Part shown: in pieces, positions 43,725 through 51,823 of the stretch
Layout of the letters: each line of letters starts with the position of its first letter
Numbering within the stretch: the first letter of the stretch is position 1
From: Sphingobium sp. EM0848
GTDB lineage: Bacteria; Pseudomonadota; Alphaproteobacteria; Sphingomonadales; Sphingomonadaceae
Assembly (NCBI RefSeq): GCF_013375555.1
Contig: NZ_JABXWB010000001.1
Coordinates: 2,046,001-2,110,000, forward strand
Reading direction: 5' to 3'
Length of the DNA stretch: 64,000 nt
Position numbers and translations under genes: made by a program
Notes under the pieces: generated by a model
Database searches by the model: none
What the model was told of the DNA's origin: nothing
The model's input: the letters and a program-made list of their open reading frames with translations, nothing else

Positions 43725-44546
43725 ATGCAGCGCAAAAAGATCATCATGATATTCAGCGCGCTTGCGCTGACCGGCGCCGCGCCCGCTCCGCCCAAACGCA
43801 TCGTCTCGCTCAACACCTGCGCCGATCAATATGTGCTGGCGCTGGCCGATCCGGGACAGATCGCGGCGCTCAGCCCCTATGGCCATGACCCGGAACTGTC
43901 GGCGGCGGTCGGCAAGGCGCGCGCCTTTCGCACGCTCAGGCGCCCAGCCGAGGAAGTGCTGACGATCCGGCCCGATCTGCTGATCGGTTTTCCTGCCGGC
44001 GACAGCATCGTGGGCGCGCCGCCGGGGCGATGGAGGACTTTGGGGCTGGTGAGCGCGGACGGCTATGCCATGATCGTGACCCAGATTCGGCAGGTGGCGG
44101 CGGCGGTCGGCCATCCCGAGCGGGGCGATGCGCTGATCGCCCGGATGAACCGCGATCTCGCCACCCTCCCCCGCGCGCGGCGCGGCGGGGTTGCGGCCTA
44201 TTATCAGCGGCGCGGTTATATGACGGGAACGGGCACGCTGGTGGACGACCTGATGAAGCGCGCCGGCCTCGTCAATCTGGCGGGGAAACTGGGGAAGCCC
44301 GCTTTGTCCCAACTCTCGCTGGAGGAATTGATCGCCGCCCGTCCCGACTGGCTGATCGTCGAAAGCGGCAGCGAGAGGGTTGTCGATCAGGGAACCGAAA
44401 TGCTGCATCATCCGATCCTGCGCGCGATCCCCCGCATTCGCGTGCCGCAGGCATGGACGGTCTGCGGCGGTCCCGCCTATGTCGATGCCGCGCGGGATAT
44501 CATCAGGCAGGTCAATGCCGCATCCCGCCGGAAATTCGGACGGTAG
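43725..44546 (+). CDS. BtuF/FepB-type periplasmic substrate-binding protein
   Basis: 273 residues with a signal peptide (MIFSALALTGAAPAP). The mature start PKRIVSLNTCADQYVLALADPGQIAALSPY matches the helical-backbone binding proteins for metal chelates. RPDLLIGFP and LAGKLGKPALSQLSLEELIAARPDWLIV are typical. It is divergent from the FecCD permease gene and completes the importer. I saw no cobalamin riboswitch in the 104-base divergent region. Confidence 0.88.
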   Translation: MQRKKIIMIFSALALTGAAPAPPKRIVSLNTCADQYVLALADPGQIAALSPYGHDPELSAAVGKARAFRTLRRPAEEVLTIRPDLLIGFPAGDSIVGAPPGRWRTLGLVSADGYAMIVTQIRQVAAAVGHPERGDALIARMNRDLATLPRARRGGVAAYYQRRGYMTGTGTLVDDLMKRAGLVNLAGKLGKPALSQLSLEELIAARPDWLIVESGSERVVDQGTEMLHHPILRAIPRIRVPQAWTVCGGPAYVDAARDIIRQVNAASRRKFGR

Positions 44547-44698
44547 GGCAAACTGGCCGGGCGCGGTGACGATGATCCCGTCCTGCGCCAGCGCGGGCGT
44601 GGCCGGGAGAGAGATGGCGGCATTCCGCATTATCTTTGTTTCCCCGATCGCCGAGCGCCATAAGGGAAAGCGAAGGTCCTGCCAAGGGGAGCGAATGG

Positions 44699-45235
44699 AT
44701 GCGATTGCTGGGCGCGGTGCTGGCGGGAGGACGCTCCAGCCGCTTTGGGAGCGACAAGGCGCAGGCGATGCTGGCCGGGCGAAGCTTGCTGAACCATGCG
44801 GCGGCGGCGCTGGGGGCCCATGTGGAGCAGGTGGTGGTCTGCGGGCGGCAGCTATCCGGCATGGTCGGGCTGGCGGACAGGCCCGCTCCGGACATGGGGC
44901 CGCTGGGCGGGCTGAACGCGGCGCTGCACCATGCGGCGGCGCAGGGTTATGATGCGGTACTGACGACGGGCTGCGACATGCCGGTCTATCCGGCGGGACT
45001 GGCGGAGGCGCTGATCGGGGACGGCGCGGCTATCCTAAAGGGACAGCAACTCGCCGGATTCTGGCCTGCCCGCCTAGCGAGCGAACTGGACGCGCATCTG
45101 GCCGAGGAGAATAACCGCTCAATCTATGGCTGGCTGGAACGGATCGGCGCGCGGATTGTCGAGCGGCCGGACCTGGTGCTGCCCAATATCAACCGACCGG
45201 AAGATCTGGAGGGGTGGGAGCAAGGCAGCCCATAG
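44699..45235 (+). CDS. mobA: Molybdenum cofactor guanylyltransferase
   Basis: Adds GMP to molybdopterin to give the bis-MGD cofactor used by nitrate reductases (178 residues). The nucleotide-binding N terminus is GAVLAGGRSSRFGSDKA. PDMGPLGGLNAAL, TTGCDMPVYPAGL and PNINRPEDLE are family motifs. AGGGGAGCGA precedes the ATG at 44699. It converges on cobA, and the two coding regions overlap tail to tail by 47 bases. Placement beside nasA fits its role. Confidence 0.93.
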   Translation: MRLLGAVLAGGRSSRFGSDKAQAMLAGRSLLNHAAAALGAHVEQVVVCGRQLSGMVGLADRPAPDMGPLGGLNAALHHAAAQGYDAVLTTGCDMPVYPAGLAEALIGDGAAILKGQQLAGFWPARLASELDAHLAEENNRSIYGWLERIGARIVERPDLVLPNINRPEDLEGWEQGSP

Positions 45236-46001
45236 CACCCGCCGGGATATTCTGACCCGCGACTGCCTCACCGATCAGCAGCAGGGTCGGGTCCTCATCG
45301 CTGATCGTCGCCACCAGAAAGGCCAAGGCGGACAGCTTGCCCCGGATCAGCCGCTCATTGGGCAGCGAGACATTGACCGCGACCATCACCGGCGTTTCCG
45401 GATCGCGACCAGCGGCGATCAGCGAGCGGCTGATTTCTCCGGCGGCGGCGCGACCCATATAGATGCCGAGCGTGCTGCCGGGGCTGGCCAGCGCATCCCA
45501 GTCAAGCTTCAGCGGCTCGCCTGCCTTGAGATGCGCCGTCACGAGTGTCAGCCCCCGCGCCACGCCCCGCAGGGTGAGCGAGGCATGACCGCTCGCCGCC
45601 GCCGCACTCGCCGTGGTGATGCCGGGGCAGATGCGGACGGGCACGCCATCGGCGGCAAGATGTTCCATTTCCTCCGCCGAGCGACCGAAGACCGAGGGAT
45701 CGCCGCCCTTCAGACGCACGACGCGCTTGCCTGCCCTGGCCGCCGCCAGCAGCAGGTCGTTGATGCTTTCCTGCGCCTTCGAGTGGCGGCCGGAGCGCTT
45801 GCCGACGCTGAACCGTTCCACGCCCTCGGGGATCAGGTCCAGCACGCCCGGTCCCACCAGCGCGTCGTAGAACACGATCTCCGCCGCCGCGATCAGCTTT
45901 TCCGCCTTGCGGGTCAGCAGGTCCGGGTCGCCGGGGCCTGCACCGACCAGCCAGACTTCACCGGGAGCGATCAGGTTCTTTGGCAATTCATTCGGCTGCA
46001 T
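45189..46001 (-). CDS. cobA: Uroporphyrinogen-III C-methyltransferase
   Basis: SUMT (270 residues) making precorrin-2, the siroheme and B12 precursor; siroheme is the cofactor of NirB. Motifs: VWLVGAGPGDPDLLTRKAEKLI, FYDALVGPGVLDLIP, VRLKGGDPSVFGRSAEE, VRICPGITTASAAAASG and LTLVTAHLK. The start at 46001 (MQPNEL) overlaps the nasA stop by 14 bases, making it the last gene of the nitrate operon. A precorrin-2 dehydrogenase-type gene lies at the right edge of the window. Confidence 0.95.
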   Translation of the reverse strand: MQPNELPKNLIAPGEVWLVGAGPGDPDLLTRKAEKLIAAAEIVFYDALVGPGVLDLIPEGVERFSVGKRSGRHSKAQESINDLLLAAARAGKRVVRLKGGDPSVFGRSAEEMEHLAADGVPVRICPGITTASAAAASGHASLTLRGVARGLTLVTAHLKAGEPLKLDWDALASPGSTLGIYMGRAAAGEISRSLIAAGRDPETPVMVAVNVSLPNERLIRGKLSALAFLVATISDEDPTLLLIGEAVAGQNIPAGAMGCLAPTPPDLPVG

Positions 46002-48597
46002 GGAGCGTCTCCTGCGTGCTTTGGGCGAGGATATTGGCGATGGCGGGGCGGCAGGACCCGCAATTGGTTCCGGCGCCGAGCGCCTTGCCGACGGCGGCGA
46101 CATCAACCAGTTCCTGTTCGCGGATCGCCGTGACGATCTGGTTCAGGCCAATGTCGAAACAGACGCAGATGGTCGCACCCTTGTCGGGCTGGCTGCCGGG
46201 TCCGCGCGCGGCGAGGACGGAGCCGCCCACCCCTTCGGCTTCGAGTTGCCGGATCAGCCAGTCGCGCGAGGGCAACAGGCCAGTGCGGGTCACGAACAGC
46301 ACACCGCAGAGCCTGCCTTCGCTGATGGTGGCGATGCGGCGGGTCCCGCGCGAGGCATCCATGGCTTCGACGCGGTCGCCTTTCGGAAGGAAGGCGTCGA
46401 GCCGCGCCGGGTCGCCATTGCCCGCAATCTCGTAGAGCGCGCCGCCCGGCACGGTGATCCGCGTCGACCAGAGGCAGGGCAGTTGCACCGGATCATGGCC
46501 GCGCAGGATCAGAAAGCCTTTCCATTCGGTCGCGACCCTCTCGACGCTGGCCGGGGTGGACTTGAAACCGGGCTGACCCGAATGGGGATCGACCAGCGGA
46601 CGGGGCAGCAGGCCGGTGCGGCCGCCGGTCGAAACCTGATCCGTCCAGTGGATCGGGGTGAAGATTTCCCCCAAACGCTGGCCTTCGCTGATCGCCACCC
46701 GAAAGATGCTGTTGCCCTGCGCCGTCTGGACGCGGGCGAGATCACGGTCGGCGATGCCCAATTCCTCAGCATCCTGCGGGTGGATTTCCACCAGCGGTTC
46801 CTCGCGATGGCGGGCGAGTTTCGGAGACAGGCCGGTGCGGCTCATCGTGTGCCACTGGTCGCGATAGCGGCCGGTGTTGAGCGTCATCGGCCATTGTTTG
46901 AGCGGCTCCTGAATCTCCATCTGCTTCGTCAACACCAGCCGCGCCTTGCCGTCCGGGGTCGGGAAGCGGCCATCGGTGAAAGGGGTATCCCCCCAGCGGA
47001 ACGGCTGCATGGCGTCATAGGCTGCATTGCCGATGGTGGCATGACGCCGGAGGTTCAGTACGCGCTGGCCGTCATTCTGATAGGCGGTCAGGCGGGCATG
47101 TTCGCGCCAGATGTCAGCGGGCCGCTCATAGGCGAAGGCATTGCGCCAGCCCATGCGGCGGGCGACTTCCTTGACGATCCACCAGTCGGGCTTGGCCTCT
47201 CCCGGCAGCGCGAGGAAGGGGCGCTGGCGGCTGACGGTGCGGTCCGAATTGGTGACGGTGCCGTCCTTCTCGCCCCAGCCCGCGGCGGGCAGGCGGACAT
47301 CGGCATGGGCGCCAGTGTCGGTGTCGGCCATGATGTCCGACACGACGACGAAGGGGCAGGCCTCCAGCGCCTCGCGCACCCGGCCCGCATCGGGCAGCGA
47401 GACAGCAGGGTTGGTCGCCATCACCCAGAGCGCCTTGACCCGGCCTTCGTTGATGGCGCGGAACAGGTCGACGGCTTTGAGACCCGGCTTGGTCGCCATG
47501 GTCGGCGCGGCCCAGAAGCGGCCCACCCGTTCCACATTGTCCGGCGCGAAGTCCATATGCGCCGCCAGCGTCGAAGCAAGGCCGCCGACCTCGCGCCCGC
47601 CCATGGCATTGGGCTGGCCAGTGATCGAAAAGGGCGCCGCGCCCGGCTTGCCGATGCGGCCAGTGGCGAGGTGGACGTTGATGATCGCATTGACCTGATC
47701 GGTGCCGCGGATCGACTGGTTGATGCCCTGACTGAACATCGTGACCGTGCGCGGGGTCGCGGCAAACAGCTTGTAGAATTGTTCGAGCAGCGCCGGGGCA
47801 ATGTCGCAGGTCTTGGCCGTGGTCCAGAGATCATGGCCGGTGCGGATATGCTCCCAAAAGCCTTCGGGGGCGTTCACATGATCGGCAAGGAAGGCCGGAT
47901 CGGTGATCCCTTCCTGCGCTACCCAAGCCAGCAGGCCGTTCATCAGCGCGACGTCGGTGCCGGGCTTGACGGGCAGATGCAGGTCGGCGCCTTCGCAGGT
48001 TTCGGTGCGGCGCGGGTCAATGACCACCAGTTTGGTGCCACGAGCAGCGCGGGCGGCCTGGATGCGCTGATAGACGATGGGATGGCACCAGGCGGTGTTG
48101 GAGCCGACCAGCACGATCAGGTCCGCTTCCTCCAGATCGCCATAGGTGGCGGGCACCACATCTTCACCAAAGGCGCGGCTATGCCCGGCGACCGCGCTCG
48201 ACATGCAGAGGCGGCTGTTGGTGTCGATGTTCGCCGAGCCGATGAAGCCCTTCATCAGCTTGTTGGCGACATAATAATCTTCGGTCATCAACTGGCCGGA
48301 AACGTAGAAGGCCACGCTGTCCGGGCCGTAACGCTCGATGGTTTCGCGAAATTTCTTCGCCACAAGGTCCAGCGCCTTGTCCCAGCTCGTCCGCTTGGAG
48401 CCGACCATCGGGTGCAGCAGGCGGCCCGTCAGCCCCACCGTCTCGCCCAGATGCGTGCCCTTGGAGCAGAGGCGCCCGCCATTGGCCGGATGCGCCTCAT
48501 CGCCCTTGATCGTGACCGACCGGCCCCCGGTCGGCGTGGCCGAGATGCCGCAGCCGACGCCGCAATAGGCGCAGGTGGTGCGGATGGCCTGATTCAT
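45988..48597 (-). CDS. nasA: Assimilatory nitrate reductase catalytic subunit
   Basis: Molybdopterin oxidoreductase reducing nitrate to nitrite in the cytoplasm (869 residues). The N-terminal 4Fe-4S site is CAYCGVGCGISA...GGRLCSKG. The bis-MGD domains include NSRLCMSSAVAGHSRAFG, FSQGINQSIRGTDQVNA and LNTGRYRDQWHTMSRTG. A C-terminal BFD-like domain (VCFDIGLNQIVTAI, GTNCGSCRPAI) can bind a 2Fe-2S cluster. No separate NasB/NasC electron-transfer gene is present, so electrons must come from an external partner. Confidence 0.96.
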   Translation of the reverse strand: MNQAIRTTCAYCGVGCGISATPTGGRSVTIKGDEAHPANGGRLCSKGTHLGETVGLTGRLLHPMVGSKRTSWDKALDLVAKKFRETIERYGPDSVAFYVSGQLMTEDYYVANKLMKGFIGSANIDTNSRLCMSSAVAGHSRAFGEDVVPATYGDLEEADLIVLVGSNTAWCHPIVYQRIQAARAARGTKLVVIDPRRTETCEGADLHLPVKPGTDVALMNGLLAWVAQEGITDPAFLADHVNAPEGFWEHIRTGHDLWTTAKTCDIAPALLEQFYKLFAATPRTVTMFSQGINQSIRGTDQVNAIINVHLATGRIGKPGAAPFSITGQPNAMGGREVGGLASTLAAHMDFAPDNVERVGRFWAAPTMATKPGLKAVDLFRAINEGRVKALWVMATNPAVSLPDAGRVREALEACPFVVVSDIMADTDTGAHADVRLPAAGWGEKDGTVTNSDRTVSRQRPFLALPGEAKPDWWIVKEVARRMGWRNAFAYERPADIWREHARLTAYQNDGQRVLNLRRHATIGNAAYDAMQPFRWGDTPFTDGRFPTPDGKARLVLTKQMEIQEPLKQWPMTLNTGRYRDQWHTMSRTGLSPKLARHREEPLVEIHPQDAEELGIADRDLARVQTAQGNSIFRVAISEGQRLGEIFTPIHWTDQVSTGGRTGLLPRPLVDPHSGQPGFKSTPASVERVATEWKGFLILRGHDPVQLPCLWSTRITVPGGALYEIAGNGDPARLDAFLPKGDRVEAMDASRGTRRIATISEGRLCGVLFVTRTGLLPSRDWLIRQLEAEGVGGSVLAARGPGSQPDKGATICVCFDIGLNQIVTAIREQELVDVAAVGKALGAGTNCGSCRPAIANILAQSTQETLHAAE

Positions 48598-48627
48598 GCC
48601 TTTACCTCATATCCTGAAGAGAGAATT

Positions 48628-48699
48628 GGGTGGAGGTGCGTGCCGCAAGGGATGGCCAGCACGCCCCCTCCACCCCGGTCCCCGCTGAAAGTGGGGACC
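48628..48699 (-). promoter_or_regulatory. Two strong hairpins in the nirD-nasA spacer
   Basis: GGGTGGAGG-T-GCGTG (48628-48642) pairs with CACGC-CC-CCTCCACCC (48660-48675). A second, GGTCCCC (48677-48683), pairs with GGGGACC (48693-48699). They fill most of the 109-base spacer in an otherwise tightly packed operon. No U-tract follows, so they may be mRNA-processing or stabilising structures. Confidence 0.5.
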
Positions 48700-48706
48700 A
48701 TATGGC

Positions 48707-49042
48707 TCACGCGGCCGCCTTCAACTTGGCTGGGCGGGCGATCAGGATGCGACCGCCCTCTTGGCGGACCTCGATGGTCGGCGTGCAGCCCTCGTCCGCG
48801 CCCTGCGCCTCACCCGTTTTCAAGGCGATGTTCCAGTTGTGCAACGGGCAGGCGACATTGTGGCCATGGACGATGCCATGGCTCAGCGGGCCCTTCTTGT
48901 GCGGGCATTCATTGACCAGCGCGAAGACATGATCGTCGCCGGTGCGGAACACCGCGATTTCCTTTTCGCCGGCAATCTGAACCGTGCGGGCGCCGCGCTG
49001 GGGAATGTCGGCCAGCGTTCCGATGTCGATCCAATCGGTCAT
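48707..49042 (-). CDS. nirD: Nitrite reductase (NAD(P)H) small subunit
   Basis: Rieske-like small subunit of assimilatory nitrite reductase (111 residues). The Rieske fold is recognisable: VNECPHKKGPLSHGIVHGH and ACPLHNWNIALKTGEAQG, with a Cys-x-His and Cys-x2-His pair that could bind a 2Fe-2S centre. It starts five bases after the nirB stop and works with NirB to reduce nitrite to ammonium. Confidence 0.95.
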   Translation of the reverse strand: MTDWIDIGTLADIPQRGARTVQIAGEKEIAVFRTGDDHVFALVNECPHKKGPLSHGIVHGHNVACPLHNWNIALKTGEAQGADEGCTPTIEVRQEGGRILIARPAKLKAAA

Positions 49043-49047
49043 GGTGA

Positions 49048-51552
49048 TTACTCCGCAGCGATGGCGATGGGGGCGAGAGGCTGGTGCAGTTCACTGTCCG
49101 CACCGGCTGCGCGCTGCGCCCAGGGGTCATCCTGGCTGAAGCTCTGCGAGTAGAGGAAGCGGGCGCGCAGGGCTTCACGGCCTGCGTCATCTTCCACGAT
49201 CCGTTGCTTGACATACTCGACGCCGACCCGCTCGATCCAGGGCGCGGTGCGCTCCAGATAGCGCGCTTCCTCGCGGTAGAGCTGGATGAAGGCGGCGCAA
49301 TAATCGAGCGCCTCCTGCTCGGTCGACACCTTGCACAGCAGGTCGGTGGCGCGGACATGGATGCCGCCATTGCCGCCGACATGCAGTTCATAGCCCGAGT
49401 CCACGCAGACCACCCCGAAATCCTTGATCGTCGCCTCCGCGCAGTTGCGGGGGCAGCCGGACGCCGCGATCTTGAACTTGTGGGGCATCCACGATCCCCA
49501 GGTCATCCGCTCGATCTTGACGCCAAGGCCGGTCGAGTCCTGCGTGCCGAAGCGGCACCATTCGCTGCCGACGCAGGTCTTCACCGTGCGCAGCGACTTG
49601 CCATAGGCATGACCCGACACCATGCCCGCGGCATTCAAGTCGGCCCAGACGGCAGGCAGGTCTTCCTTCTTGATGCCGAAAATGTCGAGGCGCTGGCCGC
49701 CCGTCACCTTCACCATCGGCGCATCATATTTCTCGACCACATCGGCGATCGCGCGCAGTTCACGCGGGTTGGTGAGGCCACCCCACATGCGCGGGACGAC
49801 CGAATAGGTGCCGTCCTTCTGGATGTTGGCGTGCATGCGCTCGTTGACGAAGCGGCTCTGCTGATCGTCCTGATATTCACCCGGCAGCGCGCAGAGCAGA
49901 TAATAGTTCAGCGCAGGGCGGCAGGAGGAGCAGCCATCCGGGGTCGACCAATGGAGACGCTGCATCACTTCCGGGATCGAGCGCATATTCTGCGCCACGA
50001 TCTCGCGGCGGACATCGTCATGGGTGAAGCTGGTGCATTTGCATAGCGTCTTCGGACCCGAAGCGACATCGTCGCCCAGCACTACGCTAAGCAGATTCTC
50101 GACCAGACCGGTGCAGCTGCCGCAGCTTGCCGACGCCTTGCAGGTGGCGCGCACCGCATCGAGGCTGCAATTGCCCGCTGCAATGCAGGACACGACCTGG
50201 CCCTTGCTGACGCCGTTGCAGCCGCAAATCTCGGCATCGTCCGAGAGCGCCGCAACGGCCGCCTTAGGGTCCAGCGCGCCTCCTCCCGAGGCGAAGGCTT
50301 GACCGAAGATCAACAGGTCACGGATTTCAACGACATCTTCTTCGCGCTTCAGCATGTCGAAATACCAGCCGCCATCGACGGTATCGCCATAAAGCACTGC
50401 ACCGACGATCCTGTCGTCCTTGACAATGACGCGCTTGTAGACCCCGCGCGAGGCGTCGCGCAGGACGATATCCTCGCAGCCCTCGCCACCCGAGAAGTCA
50501 CCGGCGGAGAAAACATCCAGACCCGCGACCTTGAGCTTGGTCGAGGTGACAGACCCCTTATAACCCGTATGCTGGTCGGTCAGGCCGTCCGCGAGGCTGC
50601 GGCACATGTCCCACAGCGGCGCGACAAGACCGTAAACATTGCCGTCATGCTCGACGCATTCACCGACCGCGAGGACATCGGGATCGCTCGTCACCATGTG
50701 ATCGTCGACCTTGATGCCGCGATTGACCTCAATGCCGGCTTCGCGGGCCAGAGCGGTCGAGGGGCGAATGCCCACCGCCATCACCACCAGACTGGCCGGG
50801 ATTTCACGGCCGTCCTTCAGGCGGACGCCCTCAACCTTACCGTCGCCGACAATGGCTTCGGTGTTGGCGCCGGTCAGAATGGTCTGGCCGCGTCCTTCCA
50901 GCGCGGTCTTGAGCAGCCAGCCCGCCGCTTCGTCGAGCTGCCGCTCCATCAGCGTGTCCATGAGGTGGATGACCGTCACCTTCATGCCGCGCAGGGTCAG
51001 GCCATGCGCGGCTTCCAGCCCCAGCAGACCACCGCCGATCACCACCGCGCTGCCGCCGTTATTTGCGGCCTCCAGCATGGTGTCGACATCCTTCATGTCG
51101 CGGAAGCTGATCACGCCCGGCAGGTCCTTGCCCGGAACCGGGATGATGAAGGGGTCCGACCCGGTGGCGATCAGCAGCTTGTCATAGCCGACGGTACGAC
51201 CCGACTGGCTCGTGACGGTCTTTGCGGTGCGGTCTATGGCCGTCACCGGATCGCCCGCGATCAGCTCGATATTATTGTCCGAATACCATTCACGGCTGTT
51301 GATGATGATGTCATCGAAGCTCTTTTCCCCGGCCAGAACCGGCGAGAGCATGATGCGGTTATAGTTCACATAAGGCTCTGCGCCGAAGATGGTGACGCGA
51401 TAGCGCCCCTTATCCCGCGCCAGCAGTTCCTCGACCGCGCGGCAACCGGCCATGCCGTTGCCCACGACCACCAGATGTTCCTGAACATCCTCGGACGGCA
51501 CGAAGATTTCCTCTTCGCTCGCCGTTTCCGGTCCGTTGCTCTGAAAATCCAT
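49048..51552 (-). CDS. nirB: Nitrite reductase (NAD(P)H) large subunit
   Basis: Siroheme enzyme of 834 residues reducing nitrite to ammonium with NAD(P)H. N-terminal FAD/NAD domains start LVVVGNGMAGCRAVEELL, with the second dinucleotide motif VVIGGGLLGLEAAHGL. A BFD-like region has CGCNGVSKGQVV and ASCGSCTGLV. The siroheme/4Fe-4S site lies near the C terminus: CVGSEWCRFG and ASGCPRNCAEA. The start at 51552 was chosen because upstream in-frame codons fall in the terminator-containing leader. The leader carries ANTAR-type hairpins. Confidence 0.96.
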   Translation of the reverse strand: MDFQSNGPETASEEEIFVPSEDVQEHLVVVGNGMAGCRAVEELLARDKGRYRVTIFGAEPYVNYNRIMLSPVLAGEKSFDDIIINSREWYSDNNIELIAGDPVTAIDRTAKTVTSQSGRTVGYDKLLIATGSDPFIIPVPGKDLPGVISFRDMKDVDTMLEAANNGGSAVVIGGGLLGLEAAHGLTLRGMKVTVIHLMDTLMERQLDEAAGWLLKTALEGRGQTILTGANTEAIVGDGKVEGVRLKDGREIPASLVVMAVGIRPSTALAREAGIEVNRGIKVDDHMVTSDPDVLAVGECVEHDGNVYGLVAPLWDMCRSLADGLTDQHTGYKGSVTSTKLKVAGLDVFSAGDFSGGEGCEDIVLRDASRGVYKRVIVKDDRIVGAVLYGDTVDGGWYFDMLKREEDVVEIRDLLIFGQAFASGGGALDPKAAVAALSDDAEICGCNGVSKGQVVSCIAAGNCSLDAVRATCKASASCGSCTGLVENLLSVVLGDDVASGPKTLCKCTSFTHDDVRREIVAQNMRSIPEVMQRLHWSTPDGCSSCRPALNYYLLCALPGEYQDDQQSRFVNERMHANIQKDGTYSVVPRMWGGLTNPRELRAIADVVEKYDAPMVKVTGGQRLDIFGIKKEDLPAVWADLNAAGMVSGHAYGKSLRTVKTCVGSEWCRFGTQDSTGLGVKIERMTWGSWMPHKFKIAASGCPRNCAEATIKDFGVVCVDSGYELHVGGNGGIHVRATDLLCKVSTEQEALDYCAAFIQLYREEARYLERTAPWIERVGVEYVKQRIVEDDAGREALRARFLYSQSFSQDDPWAQRAAGADSELHQPLAPIAIAAE

Positions 51553-51564
51553 CCCTTGACTCCA

Positions 51565-51699
51565 GAAAAGAAAAAGGCCGCCATCCGGACCCTTGGGCTT
51601 TGAACCCAAAAGTCTGGATGGCGGCCTTGCCATCATTCACGCTTTGCTGATCCGTCCGTGGATCACCGCAGCTATGTTAGGAAGGACAACCCTGTCCTT
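51565..51699 (-). promoter_or_regulatory. nirB leader: ANTAR-type antitermination site with terminator
   Basis: In RNA order: hairpin A (51682-51699) AAGGAC-AGGGUU-GUCCUU; hairpin B (51648-51665) UGAUCC-ACGGAC-GGAUCA; hairpin C (51617-51634) GAUGGC-AAGGCC-GCCAUC. Each has a 6-bp stem and a hexaloop with A1 and G4, the loop rule known for ANTAR target RNAs. Then comes a terminator with a perfect 13-bp stem (51616-51628 with 51574-51586) and a U-rich tail UUUUCUUUUC (51565-51574). Hairpin C uses the 5' arm of the terminator, so the two are mutually exclusive. The gene for the ANTAR protein NasT lies in the same cluster. Confidence 0.85.
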
Positions 51700-51707
51700 T
51701 GCATTGC

Positions 51708-51735
51708 AGCATATGCGCCCAGCGATTCGCGTCAA
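51708..51735 (-). promoter_or_regulatory. Candidate nirB promoter
   Basis: On the minus strand TTGACG (-35, 51730-51735), a 16-base spacer and TATGCT (-10, 51708-51713). A start near 51700 would place the transcript start just before hairpin A of the leader, which supports the call. Confidence 0.6.
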
Positions 51736-51780
51736 GCGGTAAGTTTGCCGCCCCGTCGATCTTCGCACATGCGAAAGGGC

Positions 51781-51800
51781 GGCGGCCTTCGCGGGCCGCC
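51781..51800 (-). terminator. Hairpin downstream of narK
   Basis: GGCGGCC/GGCCGCC, a perfect 7-bp GC stem with a 6-base loop, 24 bases after the narK stop. On the minus strand it is followed by GCCCTTTCG, a weak T-tract. It may partly separate narK from nirB transcription. Confidence 0.5.
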
Positions 51801-51823
51801 CCGCCTCCCCTCCTGTCAACGCG

